A stretch of 64,000 nucleotides of DNA from Streptomyces sp. JJ38. Its GTDB lineage: Bacteria > Actinomycetota > Actinomycetes > Streptomycetales > Streptomycetaceae. The position numbers and the translations under genes are program-made. Numbering within the stretch: the stretch's first letter is position 1; every line of letters starts with the position of its first letter. The notes beneath the pieces were generated by a model that searched no databases, was not told where the DNA came from, and saw nothing but the letters and a program-made list of their open reading frames with translations. This document shows, in pieces, positions 43,754-53,740 of the stretch. Location: assembly GCF_019303475.1 (NCBI RefSeq), contig NZ_JABLSI010000018.1:62001-126000 (forward strand). The letters are read 5' to 3'.

Positions 43754-44062
43754 ATGGCGGGACAGAAGATCCGCATCCGGCTCAAGGCCTACGACCACGA
43801 GGTCATCGACAACTCGGCGAAGAAGATCGTCGAGACGGTGACCCGCACTGGTGCGTCGGTCGCGGGCCCGGTGCCGCTGCCCACTGAGAAGAACGTGTAC
43901 TGCGTCATCAAGTCGCCGCACAAGTACAAGGACTCGCGCGAGCACTTCGAGATGCGCACCCACAAGCGTCTGATCGACATCCTCGACCCGACGCCCAAGA
44001 CCGTTGACTCGCTGATGCGCCTGGACCTCCCGGCCGGCGTTGACATCGAGATCAAGCTCTGA
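43754..44062 (+). CDS. rpsJ: 30S ribosomal protein S10
   Basis: 102 residues from ATG 43754, preceded by GAGAGACAGGA. The sequence [30 protein letters not shown] and [23 protein letters not shown] is standard S10, which sits in the 30S head and also acts as NusE in antitermination. First gene of the S10 operon, 13 bp before rplC. Confidence 0.99.
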   Translation: MAGQKIRIRLKAYDHEVIDNSAKKIVETVTRTGASVAGPVPLPTEKNVYCVIKSPHKYKDSREHFEMRTHKRLIDILDPTPKTVDSLMRLDLPAGVDIEIKL

Positions 44063-44075
44063 GGGGTGCGGGAAG

Positions 44076-44720
44076 ATGGCTAAGCAGATCAAGGGCCTCC
44101 TGGGCGAGAAGCTCGGCATGACCCAGGTCTGGGACGAGAACAACCGTGTCGTCCCGGTGACCGTGGTGAAGGCCGGCCCCTGTGTCGTGACCCAGGTGCG
44201 CTCCGATGACCGTGACGGCTACGGCGCCGTCCAGATCGCCTTCGGCGAGATCGACCCGCGCAAGGTGAACAAGCCCCTCAAGGGCCACTTCGCCAAGGCC
44301 GACGTGACGCCCCGGCGCCACCTCGTCGAGCTGCGCACCGAGGACGCCTCCGAGTACACCCTGGGCCAGGAGATCACCGCCGAGGTGTTCGAGTCCGGCG
44401 TCAAGGTGGACGTGACCGGCAAGTCCAAGGGCAAGGGCACCGCCGGTGTCATGAAGCGCCACGGCTTCCACGGCGGCAAGGCCTCGCACGGTGCGCACCG
44501 CGTGCACCGCAAGCCGGGCTCCATCGGTGGCTGCGCCACGCCGGGCCGCGTCTTCAAGGGAATGAAGATGGCGGGCCGCGCGGGCAACGAGCGGGTCACC
44601 ACCCAGAACCTGACCGTCCACGCCGTTGACGCGGAGAAGGGACTGCTGCTCATCAAGGGCGCCGTCCCCGGTCCGAACGGCGGCCTCGTCCTGGTCCGTA
44701 CCGCGGCCAAGGGGGCCTGA
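44076..44720 (+). CDS. rplC: 50S ribosomal protein L3
   Basis: 214 residues from ATG 44076 ([20 protein letters not shown]), the second ATG-frame option after GGTGCGGGA. It contains [28 protein letters not shown], the loop that reaches the peptidyl-transferase centre, and [19 protein letters not shown]. Normal family length. Five bp before rplD. Confidence 0.99.
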   Translation: MAKQIKGLLGEKLGMTQVWDENNRVVPVTVVKAGPCVVTQVRSDDRDGYGAVQIAFGEIDPRKVNKPLKGHFAKADVTPRRHLVELRTEDASEYTLGQEITAEVFESGVKVDVTGKSKGKGTAGVMKRHGFHGGKASHGAHRVHRKPGSIGGCATPGRVFKGMKMAGRAGNERVTTQNLTVHAVDAEKGLLLIKGAVPGPNGGLVLVRTAAKGA

Positions 44721-44725
44721 GGTAG

Positions 44726-45400
44726 ATGAGCACCATTGACATCCTTTCGCCGGCTGGCGACAAGGCCGGGTCCGTCGAGCTCCCCGCGGAGATCTTCGAC
44801 GCGAAGGTCAGCGTTCCGCTGATCCACCAGGTCGTCGTCGCCCAGCTCGCGGCGGCCCGCCAGGGCACGCACAAGACGAAGACCCGCGGCGAGGTCCGCG
44901 GTGGCGGCAAGAAGCCGTACCGCCAGAAGGGCACCGGCCGGGCGCGTCAGGGCTCGACCCGCGCCCCGCAGTTCGCGGGCGGTGGCGTCGTGCACGGTCC
45001 CGTGCCGCGTGACTACTCGCAGCGGACCCCCAAGAAGATGAAGGCCGCCGCCCTGCGTGGCGCCCTCTCCGACCGGGCCCGCCACAACCGCGTCCACGTC
45101 GTCACCGGCGTGGTCGAGGGCGAGGTGTCCACCAAGGCCGCCAAGACCCTGTTCGGCAAGATCAGCGAGCGCAAGAACGTGCTCCTGGTCGTCGACCGGG
45201 CCGACGAGGCCGCGTGGCTGTCCGCCCGCAACCTGCCCCAGGTCCACATCCTGGAGCCGGGCCAGCTGAACACGTACGACGTGCTCGTCTCCGACGACGT
45301 GGTCTTCACCAAGGCCGCCTACGACGCCTTCGTCGCCGGGCCCGCCAAGGCCGCCAAGGCCGTCGCCTCCGAGGCTGAGCTCGAAGGGAGCGAAGCCTGA
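44726..45400 (+). CDS. rplD: 50S ribosomal protein L4
   Basis: 224 residues from ATG 44726. The exit-tunnel loop [31 protein letters not shown] is present. In E. coli L4 represses its own operon by binding the leader; whether that holds here is unknown. The stop shares its last base with the rplW start. Confidence 0.99.
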   Translation: MSTIDILSPAGDKAGSVELPAEIFDAKVSVPLIHQVVVAQLAAARQGTHKTKTRGEVRGGGKKPYRQKGTGRARQGSTRAPQFAGGGVVHGPVPRDYSQRTPKKMKAAALRGALSDRARHNRVHVVTGVVEGEVSTKAAKTLFGKISERKNVLLVVDRADEAAWLSARNLPQVHILEPGQLNTYDVLVSDDVVFTKAAYDAFVAGPAKAAKAVASEAELEGSEA

Positions 45401-45741
45401 TGAGCGAGGCAACCGCCACCGCGGCCACCGCGGTCACCAGCTCCACGTTCACGGACCCCCGTGACGTGCTGCTGAAGCCCGTGGTCTCGGAGAAGAGCTA
45501 CGCGCTGCTGGACGAGAACAAGTACACGTTCATCGTCGACCCGCGCGCCAACAAGACCCAGATCAAGCAGGCCGTCGAGGCGGTCTTCTCGGTCAAGGTC
45601 ACCGGGGTCAACACGATCAACCGGCAGGGCAAGCGCAAGCGCACCCGCACCGGTTACGGCAAGCGCGCCAACACCAAGCGCGCCATCGTGACCCTCGCCG
45701 AGGGCGACCGTATCGACATCTTCGGCGGCCCGGTCTCCTAA
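45400..45741 (+). CDS. rplW: 50S ribosomal protein L23
   Basis: 113 residues from ATG 45400, overlapping the rplD stop by one base. [18 protein letters not shown] and [21 protein letters not shown] are typical. L23 lies at the tunnel exit and docks trigger factor and SRP. The Ser/Thr/Ala-rich N-terminal extension is common in actinobacteria. Confidence 0.99.
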   Translation: MSEATATAATAVTSSTFTDPRDVLLKPVVSEKSYALLDENKYTFIVDPRANKTQIKQAVEAVFSVKVTGVNTINRQGKRKRTRTGYGKRANTKRAIVTLAEGDRIDIFGGPVS

Positions 45742-45754
45742 CGGAGACAGGAGC

Positions 45755-45770
45755 CGTCCGATATCGGACG
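45755..45770. repeat. Perfect 16-bp palindrome between rplW and rplB
   Basis: cgtccgatatcggacg is exactly self-complementary and lies in the 40-bp gap ahead of rplB. It could be a small RNA hairpin affecting rplB translation or a protein-binding site. No function is known to me. Confidence 0.6.
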
Positions 45771-45781
45771 AGGACTGAGAA

Positions 45782-46618
45782 ATGGGTATCCGCAAGTACA
45801 AGCCGACGACTCCTGGCCGTCGTGGCGCCAGCGTCGCCGACTTCGTCGAGGTCACGCGGTCCACGCCGGAGAAGTCGCTGGTCCGCCCGCTGCACAGCAA
45901 GGGCGGCCGTAACAACGCCGGTCGTGTGACCGTCCGCCACCAGGGCGGTGGCCACAAGCGCGCCTACCGCGTGATCGACTTCCGTCGTCACGACAAGGAC
46001 GGCGTGCCGGCCAAGGTCGCGCACATCGAGTACGACCCCAACCGCACGGCGCGTATCGCGCTCCTGCACTACGCCGACGGCGAGAAGCGCTACATCCTCG
46101 CGCCGCGCGGCATCCAGCAGGGCGACCGGGTCGAGAACGGCCCCGGGGCCGACATCAAGCCGGGCAACAACCTGCCGCTGCGCAACATCCCGGTCGGTAC
46201 GACCATCCACGCCATCGAGCTGCGGCCGGGCGGCGGTGCGAAGTTCGCCCGCTCCGCCGGTGCCGCCGTGCAGCTCCTCGCGCGTGAGGGCTCCATGGCC
46301 CACCTGCGCATGCCGTCCGGTGAGATCCGCCTGGTCGACGTCCGCTGCCGCGCCACCGTCGGCGAGGTCGGCAACGCCGAGCAGTCGAACATCAACTGGG
46401 GCAAGGCGGGCCGCAAGCGCTGGCTGGGCGTTCGCCCGACCGTCCGCGGCGTCGTGATGAACCCGATCGACCACCCGCACGGTGGTGGTGAGGGCCGGAC
46501 CTCCGGTGGTCGGCACCCGGTGTCGCCCTGGGGTCAGAAGGAAGGACGTACTCGCTCGCCGAAGAAGGCCAGCAACAAGTACATCGTCCGCCGCCGCAAG
46601 ACGAACAAGAAGCGCTAG
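45782..46618 (+). CDS. rplB: 50S ribosomal protein L2
   Basis: 278 residues from ATG 45782. It contains [27 protein letters not shown] and the invariant [14 protein letters not shown] with the His implicated in peptidyl-transferase function. Primary 23S rRNA binder bridging the subunits. Confidence 0.99.
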   Translation: MGIRKYKPTTPGRRGASVADFVEVTRSTPEKSLVRPLHSKGGRNNAGRVTVRHQGGGHKRAYRVIDFRRHDKDGVPAKVAHIEYDPNRTARIALLHYADGEKRYILAPRGIQQGDRVENGPGADIKPGNNLPLRNIPVGTTIHAIELRPGGGAKFARSAGAAVQLLAREGSMAHLRMPSGEIRLVDVRCRATVGEVGNAEQSNINWGKAGRKRWLGVRPTVRGVVMNPIDHPHGGGEGRTSGGRHPVSPWGQKEGRTRSPKKASNKYIVRRRKTNKKR

Positions 46619-46630
46619 GAGCGGGTTTAG

Positions 46631-46912
46631 ATGCCGCGCAGTCTCAAGAAGGGGCCCTTCGTCGACGACCACCTGAGCAAGAAGGTGGACGCACAGAACG
46701 AAGCCGGCACCAAGAACGTCATCAAGACCTGGTCCCGCCGCTCCATGATCGTCCCGGCCATGCTCGGCCACACGATCGCGGTGCACGACGGCCGCAAGCA
46801 CGTCCCGGTGTTCGTCACCGAGTCGATGGTCGGCCACAAGCTCGGCGAGTTCGCGCCGACCCGCACCTTCCGCGGCCACGTGAAGGACGACCGCAAGTCG
46901 CGTCGTCGCTGA
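46631..46912 (+). CDS. rpsS: 30S ribosomal protein S19
   Basis: 93 residues from ATG 46631, behind [29 protein letters not shown] and [20 protein letters not shown] are standard. It forms part of the 30S head with S13. Confidence 0.99.
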   Translation: MPRSLKKGPFVDDHLSKKVDAQNEAGTKNVIKTWSRRSMIVPAMLGHTIAVHDGRKHVPVFVTESMVGHKLGEFAPTRTFRGHVKDDRKSRRR

Positions 46913-46955
46913 TCGGCTGGGTGCATCGACTATGACTGACACCGAAGGGACAACC

Positions 46956-47303
46956 ATGGAAGCCAGGGCCCAGGCGCGCTACGTGCGTGTCACGCCCATG
47001 AAGGCCCGCCGGGTGGTGGACCTTGTCCGTGGCATGGATGCCACGGAGGCTCAGGCGGTCCTGCGTTTCACCCCGCAGGCCGCGAGCGTGCCGGTGGGCA
47101 AGGTGCTGGACAGCGCCATCGCCAACGCCGCGCACAACTACGACCACACCGACGTGACCACCTTGTTCGTCAAGGAGGCCTACGTCGACGAGGGCCCGAC
47201 CCTGAAGCGTTTCCGTCCGCGCGCCCAGGGCCGCGCCTACCGGATTCGCAAGCGGACCAGCCACATCACGGTGGTCGTCGGCACCAAGGAAGGAACCCGG
47301 TAA
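46956..47303 (+). CDS. rplV: 50S ribosomal protein L22
   Basis: 115 residues from ATG 46956 ([20 protein letters not shown]), which follows AAGGGA. An upstream in-frame ATG at 46932 is judged spurious because homologues start here. The tunnel hairpin [21 protein letters not shown] is present. Its stop shares a base with rpsC. Confidence 0.98.
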   Translation: MEARAQARYVRVTPMKARRVVDLVRGMDATEAQAVLRFTPQAASVPVGKVLDSAIANAAHNYDHTDVTTLFVKEAYVDEGPTLKRFRPRAQGRAYRIRKRTSHITVVVGTKEGTR

Positions 47304-48121
47304 TGGGCCAGAAGGTTAACCCGCACGGGTTCCGGCTCGGCATCACCACCGACTTCAAGTCCCGGTGGTACGCCGACAAGCTGTACAAGGACTACATCAA
47401 GGAAGACGTCGAGATCCGCCGCCTGCTCACGCAGGGCATGGAGCGGGCCGGCATCTCCAAGGTGGAGATCGAGCGCACCCGCGACCGCGTCCGGGTCGAC
47501 GTCCACACCGCTCGTCCGGGCATCGTCATCGGCCGCCGCGGCGCCGAGGCGGAGCGCATCCGCGGCCGGCTCGAGAAGCTGACCGGCAAGCAGATCCAGT
47601 TCAACATCCTCGAGGTGAAGAACCCGGAGCTGGACGCGCAGCTCGTCGCGCAGGCCGTCGCCGAGCAGCTGTCCTCCCGCGTCTCCTTCCGTCGCGCCAT
47701 GCGCAAGAGCATGCAGTCGACGATGAAGGCCGGCGCCAAGGGCATCAAGATCCAGTGCGGTGGCCGTCTCGGCGGTGCCGAGATGTCCCGCTCGGAGTTC
47801 TACCGCGAGGGCCGCGTGCCCCTGCACACGCTCCGCGCGAATGTCGACTACGGCTTCTTCGAGGCCAAGACCACCTTCGGCCGCATCGGCGTCAAGGTGT
47901 GGATCTACAAGGGCGACGTGAAGAACATCGCCGAGGTCCGCGCCGAGAACGCCGCCGCGCGCGCCGGCAACCGTCCCTCCCGCGGTGGCAGCGACCGTCC
48001 GCGCCGGGGCGGCGGCGAGCGCCGTGGCCGCAAGCCGCAGCAGCAGCAGGCTCCCGCCGAGGCCCCCAAGGCCGAGGCCGCTGCCGCCGCTCCGGCTGAG
48101 AGCACCGGACAGGAGGCCTGA
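47303..48121 (+). CDS. rpsC: 30S ribosomal protein S3
   Basis: 272 residues from ATG 47303. The KH domain [20 protein letters not shown] and the C-terminal domain ([20 protein letters not shown]) are present. The basic and Ala/Pro/Gln-rich tail (about 220-272) is longer than in E. coli, as usual in streptomycetes. S3 guards the mRNA entry channel. Confidence 0.99.
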   Translation: MGQKVNPHGFRLGITTDFKSRWYADKLYKDYIKEDVEIRRLLTQGMERAGISKVEIERTRDRVRVDVHTARPGIVIGRRGAEAERIRGRLEKLTGKQIQFNILEVKNPELDAQLVAQAVAEQLSSRVSFRRAMRKSMQSTMKAGAKGIKIQCGGRLGGAEMSRSEFYREGRVPLHTLRANVDYGFFEAKTTFGRIGVKVWIYKGDVKNIAEVRAENAAARAGNRPSRGGSDRPRRGGGERRGRKPQQQQAPAEAPKAEAAAAAPAESTGQEA

Positions 48122-48126
48122 CCGCC

Positions 48127-48546
48127 ATGCTGATCCCCCGTAGGGTCAAGCACCGCAAGCAGCACCACCCGAAGCGGAACGGTATGGCCAAGGGCGGTAC
48201 CGAGGTCGCGTTCGGCGAGTACGGCATCCAGGCCGTCACCCCCGCGTATGTGACGAACCGGCAGATCGAGGCAGCTCGTATCGCCATGACCCGTCACATC
48301 AAGCGTGGCGGCAAGGTCTGGATCAACATCTACCCGGACCGCCCGCTGACCAAGAAGCCGGCCGAGACCCGCATGGGTTCCGGTAAGGGTTCGCCGGAGT
48401 GGTGGGTCGCGAACGTCAAGCCCGGCCGGGTGATGTTCGAGCTGTCCTACCCGAACGAGAAGATTGCTCGTGAGGCGCTCCTCCGCGCTGCTCACAAGCT
48501 TCCGATGAAGTGCCGGATCGTGCGGCGCGAGGCAGGTGAGGCGTGA
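48127..48546 (+). CDS. rplP: 50S ribosomal protein L16
   Basis: 139 residues from ATG 48127. [19 protein letters not shown] and [20 protein letters not shown] are family hallmarks. L16 contacts A-site tRNA. Its end overlaps the rpmC start. Confidence 0.99.
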   Translation: MLIPRRVKHRKQHHPKRNGMAKGGTEVAFGEYGIQAVTPAYVTNRQIEAARIAMTRHIKRGGKVWINIYPDRPLTKKPAETRMGSGKGSPEWWVANVKPGRVMFELSYPNEKIAREALLRAAHKLPMKCRIVRREAGEA

Positions 48547-48770
48547 TGTCGGCCGGTACCAAGGCCAGCGAGCTGCGTGAGCTGAACAACGAGGAACTCG
48601 TTGCGAAGCTGCGCGAGGCCAAGGAGGAGCTTTTCAACCTCCGTTTCCAGGCGGCGACCGGTCAGCTGGAGAACAACAGCCGACTGAAGGTCATCCGCAA
48701 GGACATCGCCCGGATCTACACCCTGATGCGGGAGCGCGAGCTCGGCATCGAGACGGTGGAGAGCGCCTGA
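48546..48770 (+). CDS. rpmC: 50S ribosomal protein L29
   Basis: 74 residues from ATG 48546; the GTG at 48543 is a less likely start. [20 protein letters not shown] and [19 protein letters not shown] are typical of this helical tunnel-exit protein. It overlaps both rplP and rpsQ by single bases. Confidence 0.98.
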   Translation: MSAGTKASELRELNNEELVAKLREAKEELFNLRFQAATGQLENNSRLKVIRKDIARIYTLMRERELGIETVESA

Positions 48771-49054
48771 TGAGCGAGACGAATGTGACTGAAACGAACG
48801 AGCAGCGCGGCTTCCGCAAGACCCGTGAGGGTCTGGTCGTCAGCGACAAGATGGACAAGACCGTCGTCGTCGCCGTCGAGGACCGCGTCAAGCACGCGCT
48901 GTACGGCAAGGTCATCCGCCGTACCAACAAGCTCAAGGCGCACGACGAGCAGAACGCCGCGGGTGTCGGCGACCGCGTCCTCCTCATGGAGACCCGGCCG
49001 CTGTCCGCGACGAAGCGCTGGCGCGTCGTCGAGATCCTCGAGAAGGCCAAGTAA
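48770..49054 (+). CDS. rpsQ: 30S ribosomal protein S17
   Basis: 94 residues from ATG 48770. [20 protein letters not shown] and [20 protein letters not shown] are standard. Last gene of the S10 operon proper before a 153-bp gap. Confidence 0.99.
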   Translation: MSETNVTETNEQRGFRKTREGLVVSDKMDKTVVVAVEDRVKHALYGKVIRRTNKLKAHDEQNAAGVGDRVLLMETRPLSATKRWRVVEILEKAK

Positions 49055-49056
49055 CC

Positions 49057-49130
49057 GGCGGGGGCCTGGCCCCCGTCACGCCCCCGCTGGGGGCTCCGCC
49101 CCCGGGCCGCACGGTCCGGGCGGCGGGCGC
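49057..49130. terminator. GC-rich hairpins after rpsQ, including a recurrent gggggctccgcccccgg element
   Basis: Two consecutive stems (gggggcc-t-ggccccc and ggggg-ctccg-ccccc with flanks) occupy the gap between rpsQ and rplN. The second core also occurs near 58509-58525 before infA and is a palindrome often seen between Streptomyces genes. It may partially terminate or separate the S10 and spc operons. Confidence 0.55.
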
Positions 49131-49207
49131 CCGGCATCAGTTCCGCCAGGCTCGGTGGGCCGCCCGAGGGCGCCCACCGGGAACCGGCAGACGATCAGGA
49201 GATAGAC

Positions 49208-49576
49208 GTGATCCAGCAGGAGTCGCGACTGCGTGTCGCCGACAACACGGGTGCGAAGGAGATTCTTTGCATCCGTGTGCTCGGCGGCTCGGGTCGCCGC
49301 TACGCGGGTATCGGCGACGTCGTCGTCGCCACCGTCAAGGACGCGATCCCCGGTGGCAACGTGAAGAAGGGTGACGTCGTCAAGGCCGTCATCGTGCGCA
49401 CCGTCAAGGAGCGCCGACGTCCCGACGGCTCGTACATCCGCTTCGACGAGAACGCCGCTGTCATCCTCAAGGGTGACGGCGACCCCCGCGGCACCCGAAT
49501 CTTCGGTCCGGTGGGCCGTGAACTGCGCGAGAAGAAGTTCATGAAGATCATCTCGCTCGCGCCGGAGGTGCTGTGA
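49208..49576 (+). CDS. rplN: 50S ribosomal protein L14
   Basis: 122 residues from GTG 49208, following [27 protein letters not shown] and [20 protein letters not shown] define the family. First gene of the spc operon. Forms part of the subunit interface. Confidence 0.99.
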   Translation: MIQQESRLRVADNTGAKEILCIRVLGGSGRRYAGIGDVVVATVKDAIPGGNVKKGDVVKAVIVRTVKERRRPDGSYIRFDENAAVILKGDGDPRGTRIFGPVGRELREKKFMKIISLAPEVL

Positions 49577-49578
49577 GC

Positions 49579-49902
49579 ATGAAGATCAAGAAGGGCGACC
49601 TGGTCCAGGTCATCACCGGTAAGGACAAGGGCAAGCAGGGCAAGGTCATTCAGGCCTACCCCCGCGAGGACCGCGTCCTGGTCGAGGGTGTCAACCGGGT
49701 CAAGAAGCACACCAAGGCCGGCCAGACCGCTCGCGGTTCGAAGACCGGCGGCATCGTGACGACCGAGGCCCCCATCCACGTGAGCAACGTTCAGCTCGTG
49801 GTGGAGAAGGACGGCAACAAGGTCGTGACGCGCGTCGGATACCGCTTCGACGAGGACGGCAACAAGATCCGCGTTGCCAAGCGGACCGGTGAGGACATCT
49901 GA
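49579..49902 (+). CDS. rplX: 50S ribosomal protein L24
   Basis: 107 residues from ATG 49579, with GGAGG about 10 bp upstream; GTG 49573 overlapping the rplN stop is an alternative. [20 protein letters not shown] is the KOW motif. Assembly initiator binding 23S rRNA domain I. Its stop overlaps rplE. Confidence 0.98.
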   Translation: MKIKKGDLVQVITGKDKGKQGKVIQAYPREDRVLVEGVNRVKKHTKAGQTARGSKTGGIVTTEAPIHVSNVQLVVEKDGNKVVTRVGYRFDEDGNKIRVAKRTGEDI

Positions 49903-50462
49903 TGACGACCACCACCAACGCCCCGCGCCTCAAGCAGCGCTACCGCGAGGAGATCCAGGGCAAGCTGCGTGAGGAGTTCTCCTACGAGAACGTCATGCAG
50001 ATCCCGGGTCTCACCAAGATCGTGGTCAACATGGGTGTGGGCGACGCCGCCCGCGACTCCAAGCTGATCGAGGGCGCCATCCGCGACCTCGCCACGATCA
50101 CCGGCCAGAAGCCGGCCGTGACCAAGGCCCGCAAGTCCATCGCGCAGTTCAAGCTGCGCGAGGGCCAGCCGATCGGTGCGCACTCGACGCTGCGCGGCGA
50201 CCGGATGTGGGAGTTCCTCGACCGCCTGCTGTCGCTCGCGCTGCCGCGCATCCGCGACTTCCGCGGTCTGTCCCCGAAGCAGTTCGACGGGCGCGGGAAC
50301 TACACCTTCGGTCTCACCGAGCAGGTCATGTTCCACGAGATCGATCAGGACAAGATCGACCGGGTCCGGGGCATGGACATCACCGTGGTCACCACGGCGA
50401 CCAACGACGAAGAGGGCCGCGCCCTGCTGCGTCACCTCGGCTTCCCGTTCAAGGAGAACTGA
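49902..50462 (+). CDS. rplE: 50S ribosomal protein L5
   Basis: 186 residues from ATG 49902. Family stretches include [20 protein letters not shown] and [20 protein letters not shown]. Binds 5S rRNA and contacts P-site tRNA. Confidence 0.99.
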   Translation: MTTTTNAPRLKQRYREEIQGKLREEFSYENVMQIPGLTKIVVNMGVGDAARDSKLIEGAIRDLATITGQKPAVTKARKSIAQFKLREGQPIGAHSTLRGDRMWEFLDRLLSLALPRIRDFRGLSPKQFDGRGNYTFGLTEQVMFHEIDQDKIDRVRGMDITVVTTATNDEEGRALLRHLGFPFKEN

Positions 50463-50463
50463 C

Positions 50464-50649
50464 ATGGCGAAGAAGGCTCTGATCGCCAAGGCCGCCCGCA
50501 AGCCGAAGTTCGGTGTGCGCGGTTACACCCGCTGCCAGCGCTGCGGCCGTCCGCACTCCGTCTACCGCAAGTTCGGCCTGTGCCGTGTGTGCCTTCGCGA
50601 GATGGCCCACCGCGGCGAGCTGCCGGGCGTGACCAAGAGCTCCTGGTAA
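50464..50649 (+). CDS. rpsZ: 30S ribosomal protein S14, zinc-binding (type Z)
   Basis: 61 residues from ATG 50464. Four cysteines in CQRC (24, 27) and CRVC (40, 43) form a zinc ribbon, so this is the short C-plus form. Streptomycetes often encode a second zinc-free S14 elsewhere, induced under zinc starvation by Zur. Located 1 bp after the rplE stop. Confidence 0.98.
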   Translation: MAKKALIAKAARKPKFGVRGYTRCQRCGRPHSVYRKFGLCRVCLREMAHRGELPGVTKSSW

Positions 50650-50885
50650 TCCCGCACCCGCGGGTTGACCAGGACTCTCGGTAAGCATCCTGGACGGCGG
50701 GTGCCCGGCCCCCATGGCTTAGGCTGGTGGGGTTGGGCGTCCGCCGCCCACGACCGTCCGCGGGTCCAGCCCGCGATAGACGCTTACTACGCCGTAGGTC
50801 CCCGCGCCACACCTGCCCCGCCACCGAGTGGGGAGAAGGACGGCGCAGACAGGAAACCCCGGCGAGAGAGGCCGAAGGCCATCAC
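50650..50885 (+). promoter_or_regulatory. 236-bp gap between rpsZ and rpsH with candidate internal promoter
   Basis: There is no gene. TAGGCT (50720-50725) in an extended ggctTAGGCT context resembles an HrdB -10, but no good -35 stands at the right spacing. A short palindrome (acccgcgggt) lies near 50656. E. coli S8 regulates the spc operon at this general location; no S8-like site was identified. Confidence 0.35.
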
Positions 50886-51284
50886 ATGACCATGACCGAT
50901 CCGATCGCAGACATGCTGACACGTCTGCGGAACGCGAACTCGGCGTACCACGACACCGTCGAGATGCCGCACAGCAAGATCAAGTCGCACATCGCGGAAA
51001 TCCTCCAGCAGGAGGGCTACATCACCGGCTGGAAGGTCGAGGAGGCCCCCGTGGGCAAGAACCTCGTCCTGGAGCTGAAGTTCGGCCCGAACCGCGAGCG
51101 CTCGATCGCCGGCATCAAGCGGATTTCGAAGCCGGGTCTTCGGGTCTACGCAAAGTCCACCAACCTGCCGAAGGTGCTCGGCGGCCTGGGCGTGGCGATC
51201 ATCTCCACGTCGCACGGGCTCCTCACCGACAAGCAGGCCGGCAAGAAGGGTGTGGGCGGGGAAGTCCTCGCCTACGTCTGGTAA
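50886..51284 (+). CDS. rpsH: 30S ribosomal protein S8
   Basis: 132 residues from ATG 50886 ([20 protein letters not shown]). [20 protein letters not shown] and [20 protein letters not shown] complete the family pattern. Binds 16S rRNA helix 21 and is the spc-operon repressor in E. coli. Confidence 0.99.
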   Translation: MTMTDPIADMLTRLRNANSAYHDTVEMPHSKIKSHIAEILQQEGYITGWKVEEAPVGKNLVLELKFGPNRERSIAGIKRISKPGLRVYAKSTNLPKVLGGLGVAIISTSHGLLTDKQAGKKGVGGEVLAYVW

Positions 51285-51307
51285 CGGAAGGGAACGGAGG
51301 AAAAGCC

Positions 51308-51847
51308 ATGTCGCGAATCGGCAAGCTCCCCATCACGGTTCCCGCCGGTGTGGACGTCACCATCGATGGCCGGACGGTCAACGTGAAGGGCCCCAAGGGC
51401 GCCCTCTCGCACACCGTCGCCGCGCCCATCGAGGTCGCCAAGGGTGAGGACGGCGCCATCGTCGTGACCCGCCCGAACGACGAGAGCCGGAACAAGGCCC
51501 TGCACGGCCTGTCCCGCACGCTGGTGGCGAACATGATCACTGGCGTGACCCAGGGCTACGTCAAGAAGCTCGAGATCAGCGGTGTCGGTTACCGCGTCCA
51601 GGCGAAGGGCTCCAACCTGGAGTTCTCGCTCGGGTTCAGCCACCCCGTGCTGGTCGAGGCCCCCGACGGCATCACCTTCAAGGTCGAGGCCCCGACCCGC
51701 TTCTCGGTCGAGGGCATCGACAAGCAGAAGGTGGGCGAGGTCGCGGCCAACATCCGCAAGCTGCGCAAGCCCGACCCGTACAAGGCCAAGGGCGTCAAGT
51801 ACGAGGGCGAAGTCATCCGCCGCAAGGTCGGAAAGGCTGGTAAGTAA
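51308..51847 (+). CDS. rplF: 50S ribosomal protein L6
   Basis: 179 residues from ATG 51308, behind [28 protein letters not shown] and [20 protein letters not shown] are diagnostic. Located near the factor-binding site of the 50S subunit. Confidence 0.99.
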   Translation: MSRIGKLPITVPAGVDVTIDGRTVNVKGPKGALSHTVAAPIEVAKGEDGAIVVTRPNDESRNKALHGLSRTLVANMITGVTQGYVKKLEISGVGYRVQAKGSNLEFSLGFSHPVLVEAPDGITFKVEAPTRFSVEGIDKQKVGEVAANIRKLRKPDPYKAKGVKYEGEVIRRKVGKAGK

Positions 51848-51850
51848 GCC

Positions 51851-52234
51851 ATGGCATTCGGCGTGAAGATCGCCAAGGGCGACGCCTACAAGCGCGCCGC
51901 CATCAAGCGGCGTCACATCCGCGTCCGGAAGAAGGTCTCCGGCACCGCCGAGCGTCCGCGTCTGGTCGTGACGCGTTCCAACCGGCACATGGTGGCGCAG
52001 GTCATCGACGACATCCAGGGCCACACGCTGGCCTCGGCCTCGTCCATGGACAGCTCCATCCGCGGCGTCGAGGGCGACAAGAGCGCCCAGGCGAAGCAGG
52101 TTGGCGCCCTCGTGGCCGAGCGGGCCAAGGCCGCCGGTGTCGAGGCCGTCGTCTTCGACCGCGGTGGCAACAAGTACGCCGGGCGCATCGCCGCCCTGGC
52201 CGACGCCGCCCGCGAGGCCGGGCTCAGGTTCTGA
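51851..52234 (+). CDS. rplR: 50S ribosomal protein L18
   Basis: 127 residues from ATG 51851. [20 protein letters not shown] and [20 protein letters not shown] are characteristic. Binds 5S rRNA with L5. Confidence 0.99.
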   Translation: MAFGVKIAKGDAYKRAAIKRRHIRVRKKVSGTAERPRLVVTRSNRHMVAQVIDDIQGHTLASASSMDSSIRGVEGDKSAQAKQVGALVAERAKAAGVEAVVFDRGGNKYAGRIAALADAAREAGLRF

Positions 52235-52277
52235 GCCGGTCCCCACGCACAGCGGATCAACGAGAGAGGTAATTCCA

Positions 52278-52883
52278 ATGGCTGGACCCCAGCGCCGCGG
52301 TGGCGGCGCCGGTGGCGGCGAGCGGCGGGACCGTAAGGACCGGCGGGACGGTGGCGCTGCCGCCGACAAGACCGCGTACGTCGAGCGCGTCGTCGCGATC
52401 AACCGCGTCGCCAAGGTTGTGAAGGGTGGTCGTCGCTTCAGCTTCACCGCGCTGGTCGTGGTGGGCGACGGTGACGGCACCGTGGGTGTCGGATACGGCA
52501 AGGCCAAGGAGGTGCCGGCCGCCATCGCCAAGGGCGTTGAGGAGGCCAAGAAGCACTTCTTCAAGGTCCCCCGCATCCAGGGCACCATCCCGCACCCGAT
52601 CCAGGGTGAGGAGGCCGCGGGTGTCGTGCTGCTCAAGCCGGCTTCGCCCGGTACCGGTGTGATCGCCGGTGGCCCGGTGCGCGCCGTGCTGGAGTGCGCG
52701 GGCATCCACGACGTGCTGAGCAAGTCGCTCGGCTCGTCGAACCCGATCAACATCGTGCACGCCACGGTGGCAGCTCTGCGGGGCCTCCAGCGCCCCGAGG
52801 AGATCGCCGCTCGCCGTGGCCTGCCGCTCGAGGACGTCGCGCCCGCCGCCCTGCTGCGGGCCCGTGCCGGGGTGAGCGCGTGA
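52278..52883 (+). CDS. rpsE: 30S ribosomal protein S5
   Basis: 201 residues from ATG 52278, behind GAGAGAGGTAA. After a Gly/Arg-rich N-terminus the S5 dsRBD-like core ([20 protein letters not shown]) and [20 protein letters not shown] are clear. Contributes to decoding accuracy. Its stop overlaps rpmD. Confidence 0.99.
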   Translation: MAGPQRRGGGAGGGERRDRKDRRDGGAAADKTAYVERVVAINRVAKVVKGGRRFSFTALVVVGDGDGTVGVGYGKAKEVPAAIAKGVEEAKKHFFKVPRIQGTIPHPIQGEEAAGVVLLKPASPGTGVIAGGPVRAVLECAGIHDVLSKSLGSSNPINIVHATVAALRGLQRPEEIAARRGLPLEDVAPAALLRARAGVSA

Positions 52884-53065
52884 TGGCTCAGCTCAAGATC
52901 ACCCAGACCCGTTCCGTGATCGGCACGAAGCAGAACCACCGTGACACGCTGCGGACCCTCGGTCTCAAGCGCGTCAACGACGTGGTCGTCAAGGCGGACC
53001 GCCCCGAGGTGCGCGGCATGGTGCACACCGTGCGTCACCTCGTGACGGTCGAGGAGGTCGACTGA
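52883..53065 (+). CDS. rpmD: 50S ribosomal protein L30
   Basis: 60 residues from ATG 52883 ([20 protein letters not shown]); GLKRVNDVV and [12 protein letters not shown] are typical. Sits between rpsE and rplO with 1-bp spacings. Confidence 0.98.
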   Translation: MAQLKITQTRSVIGTKQNHRDTLRTLGLKRVNDVVVKADRPEVRGMVHTVRHLVTVEEVD

Positions 53066-53066
53066 G

Positions 53067-53522
53067 ATGGCGGAAGAGAAGCCGCTGAAGGTCCACAACC
53101 TCCGTCCGGCCCCGGGCGCCAAGACCACCAAGACCCGCGTCGGTCGTGGTGAGGCGTCGAAGGGTAAGACGGCTGGTCGTGGCACCAAGGGCACCAAGGC
53201 CCGTTACCAGGTTCCCGAGCGTTTCGAGGGTGGGCAGATGCCGCTGCACATGCGGCTGCCCAAGCTCAAGGGCTTCAAGAACCCGTTCCGCACCGAGTAC
53301 CAGGTCGTCAACCTGGACAAGCTCGCCGCCCTCTACCCCGAGGGTGGCGAGGTCACCGTGGCCGACCTGGTCGCCAAGGGTGCCGTGCGCAAGAACAACC
53401 TCGTCAAGGTGCTCGGCACCGGCGAGATCTCCGTGGCGCTGACGGTGACCGTGGACAAGGTCTCCGGCTCCGCCAAGGAGAAGATCACCGCCGCCGGCGG
53501 CACCGTCACCGAGCTCGTCTGA
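53067..53522 (+). CDS. rplO: 50S ribosomal protein L15
   Basis: 151 residues from ATG 53067. [35 protein letters not shown] and [20 protein letters not shown] define L15. Last gene before a strong hairpin and secY. Confidence 0.99.
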   Translation: MAEEKPLKVHNLRPAPGAKTTKTRVGRGEASKGKTAGRGTKGTKARYQVPERFEGGQMPLHMRLPKLKGFKNPFRTEYQVVNLDKLAALYPEGGEVTVADLVAKGAVRKNNLVKVLGTGEISVALTVTVDKVSGSAKEKITAAGGTVTELV

Positions 53523-53537
53523 GCATGATGACGTAAC

Positions 53538-53577
53538 ACCAACCGGGGATGCCCACCAACGGGCATCCCCGGTTGGT
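53538..53577 (+). terminator. Perfect 17-bp hairpin between rplO and secY
   Basis: accaaccggggatgccc (53538-53554) pairs perfectly with gggcatccccggttggt (53561-53577) across a 6-nt loop. There is no U-run afterwards. It lies 15 bp after the rplO stop and should end or attenuate spc transcription, so secY needs its own promoter. Confidence 0.85.
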
Positions 53578-53587
53578 CGTTCGGTCG

Positions 53588-53617
53588 TTCCGTGGGCGGG
53601 CTTCTCGCCGGTAAGGT
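53588..53617 (+). promoter_or_regulatory. Candidate secY promoter
   Basis: TTCCGT (53588-53593) and TAAGGT (53612-53617) are 18 bp apart, just downstream of the rplO terminator and about 120 bp before secY. The -10 is good but the -35 weak. Confidence 0.35.
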
Positions 53618-53740
53618 GAGCGGCACTGCCCGCTGGACGCAGCCACCCGTTGCAACCGGGCGCAGTAACACCGTCGTATCCGTCAATACCCAGACCGTCA
53701 CCTCTCGCGCAGCACAGCGCGGGAGCCCGCAGGAGGTACC

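Noticed and set aside
46932..46955. Longer start for rplV (MTDTEGTT-)
   Set aside because: L22 proteins in streptomycetes begin MEARAQARY, and the ATG at 46956 has its own AAGGGA site.
51272..53197. Minus-strand frame of 641 codons across rplF-rplO
   Set aside because: The ribosomal protein genes on the plus strand are unmistakable, so this frame is an artefact of GC bias.
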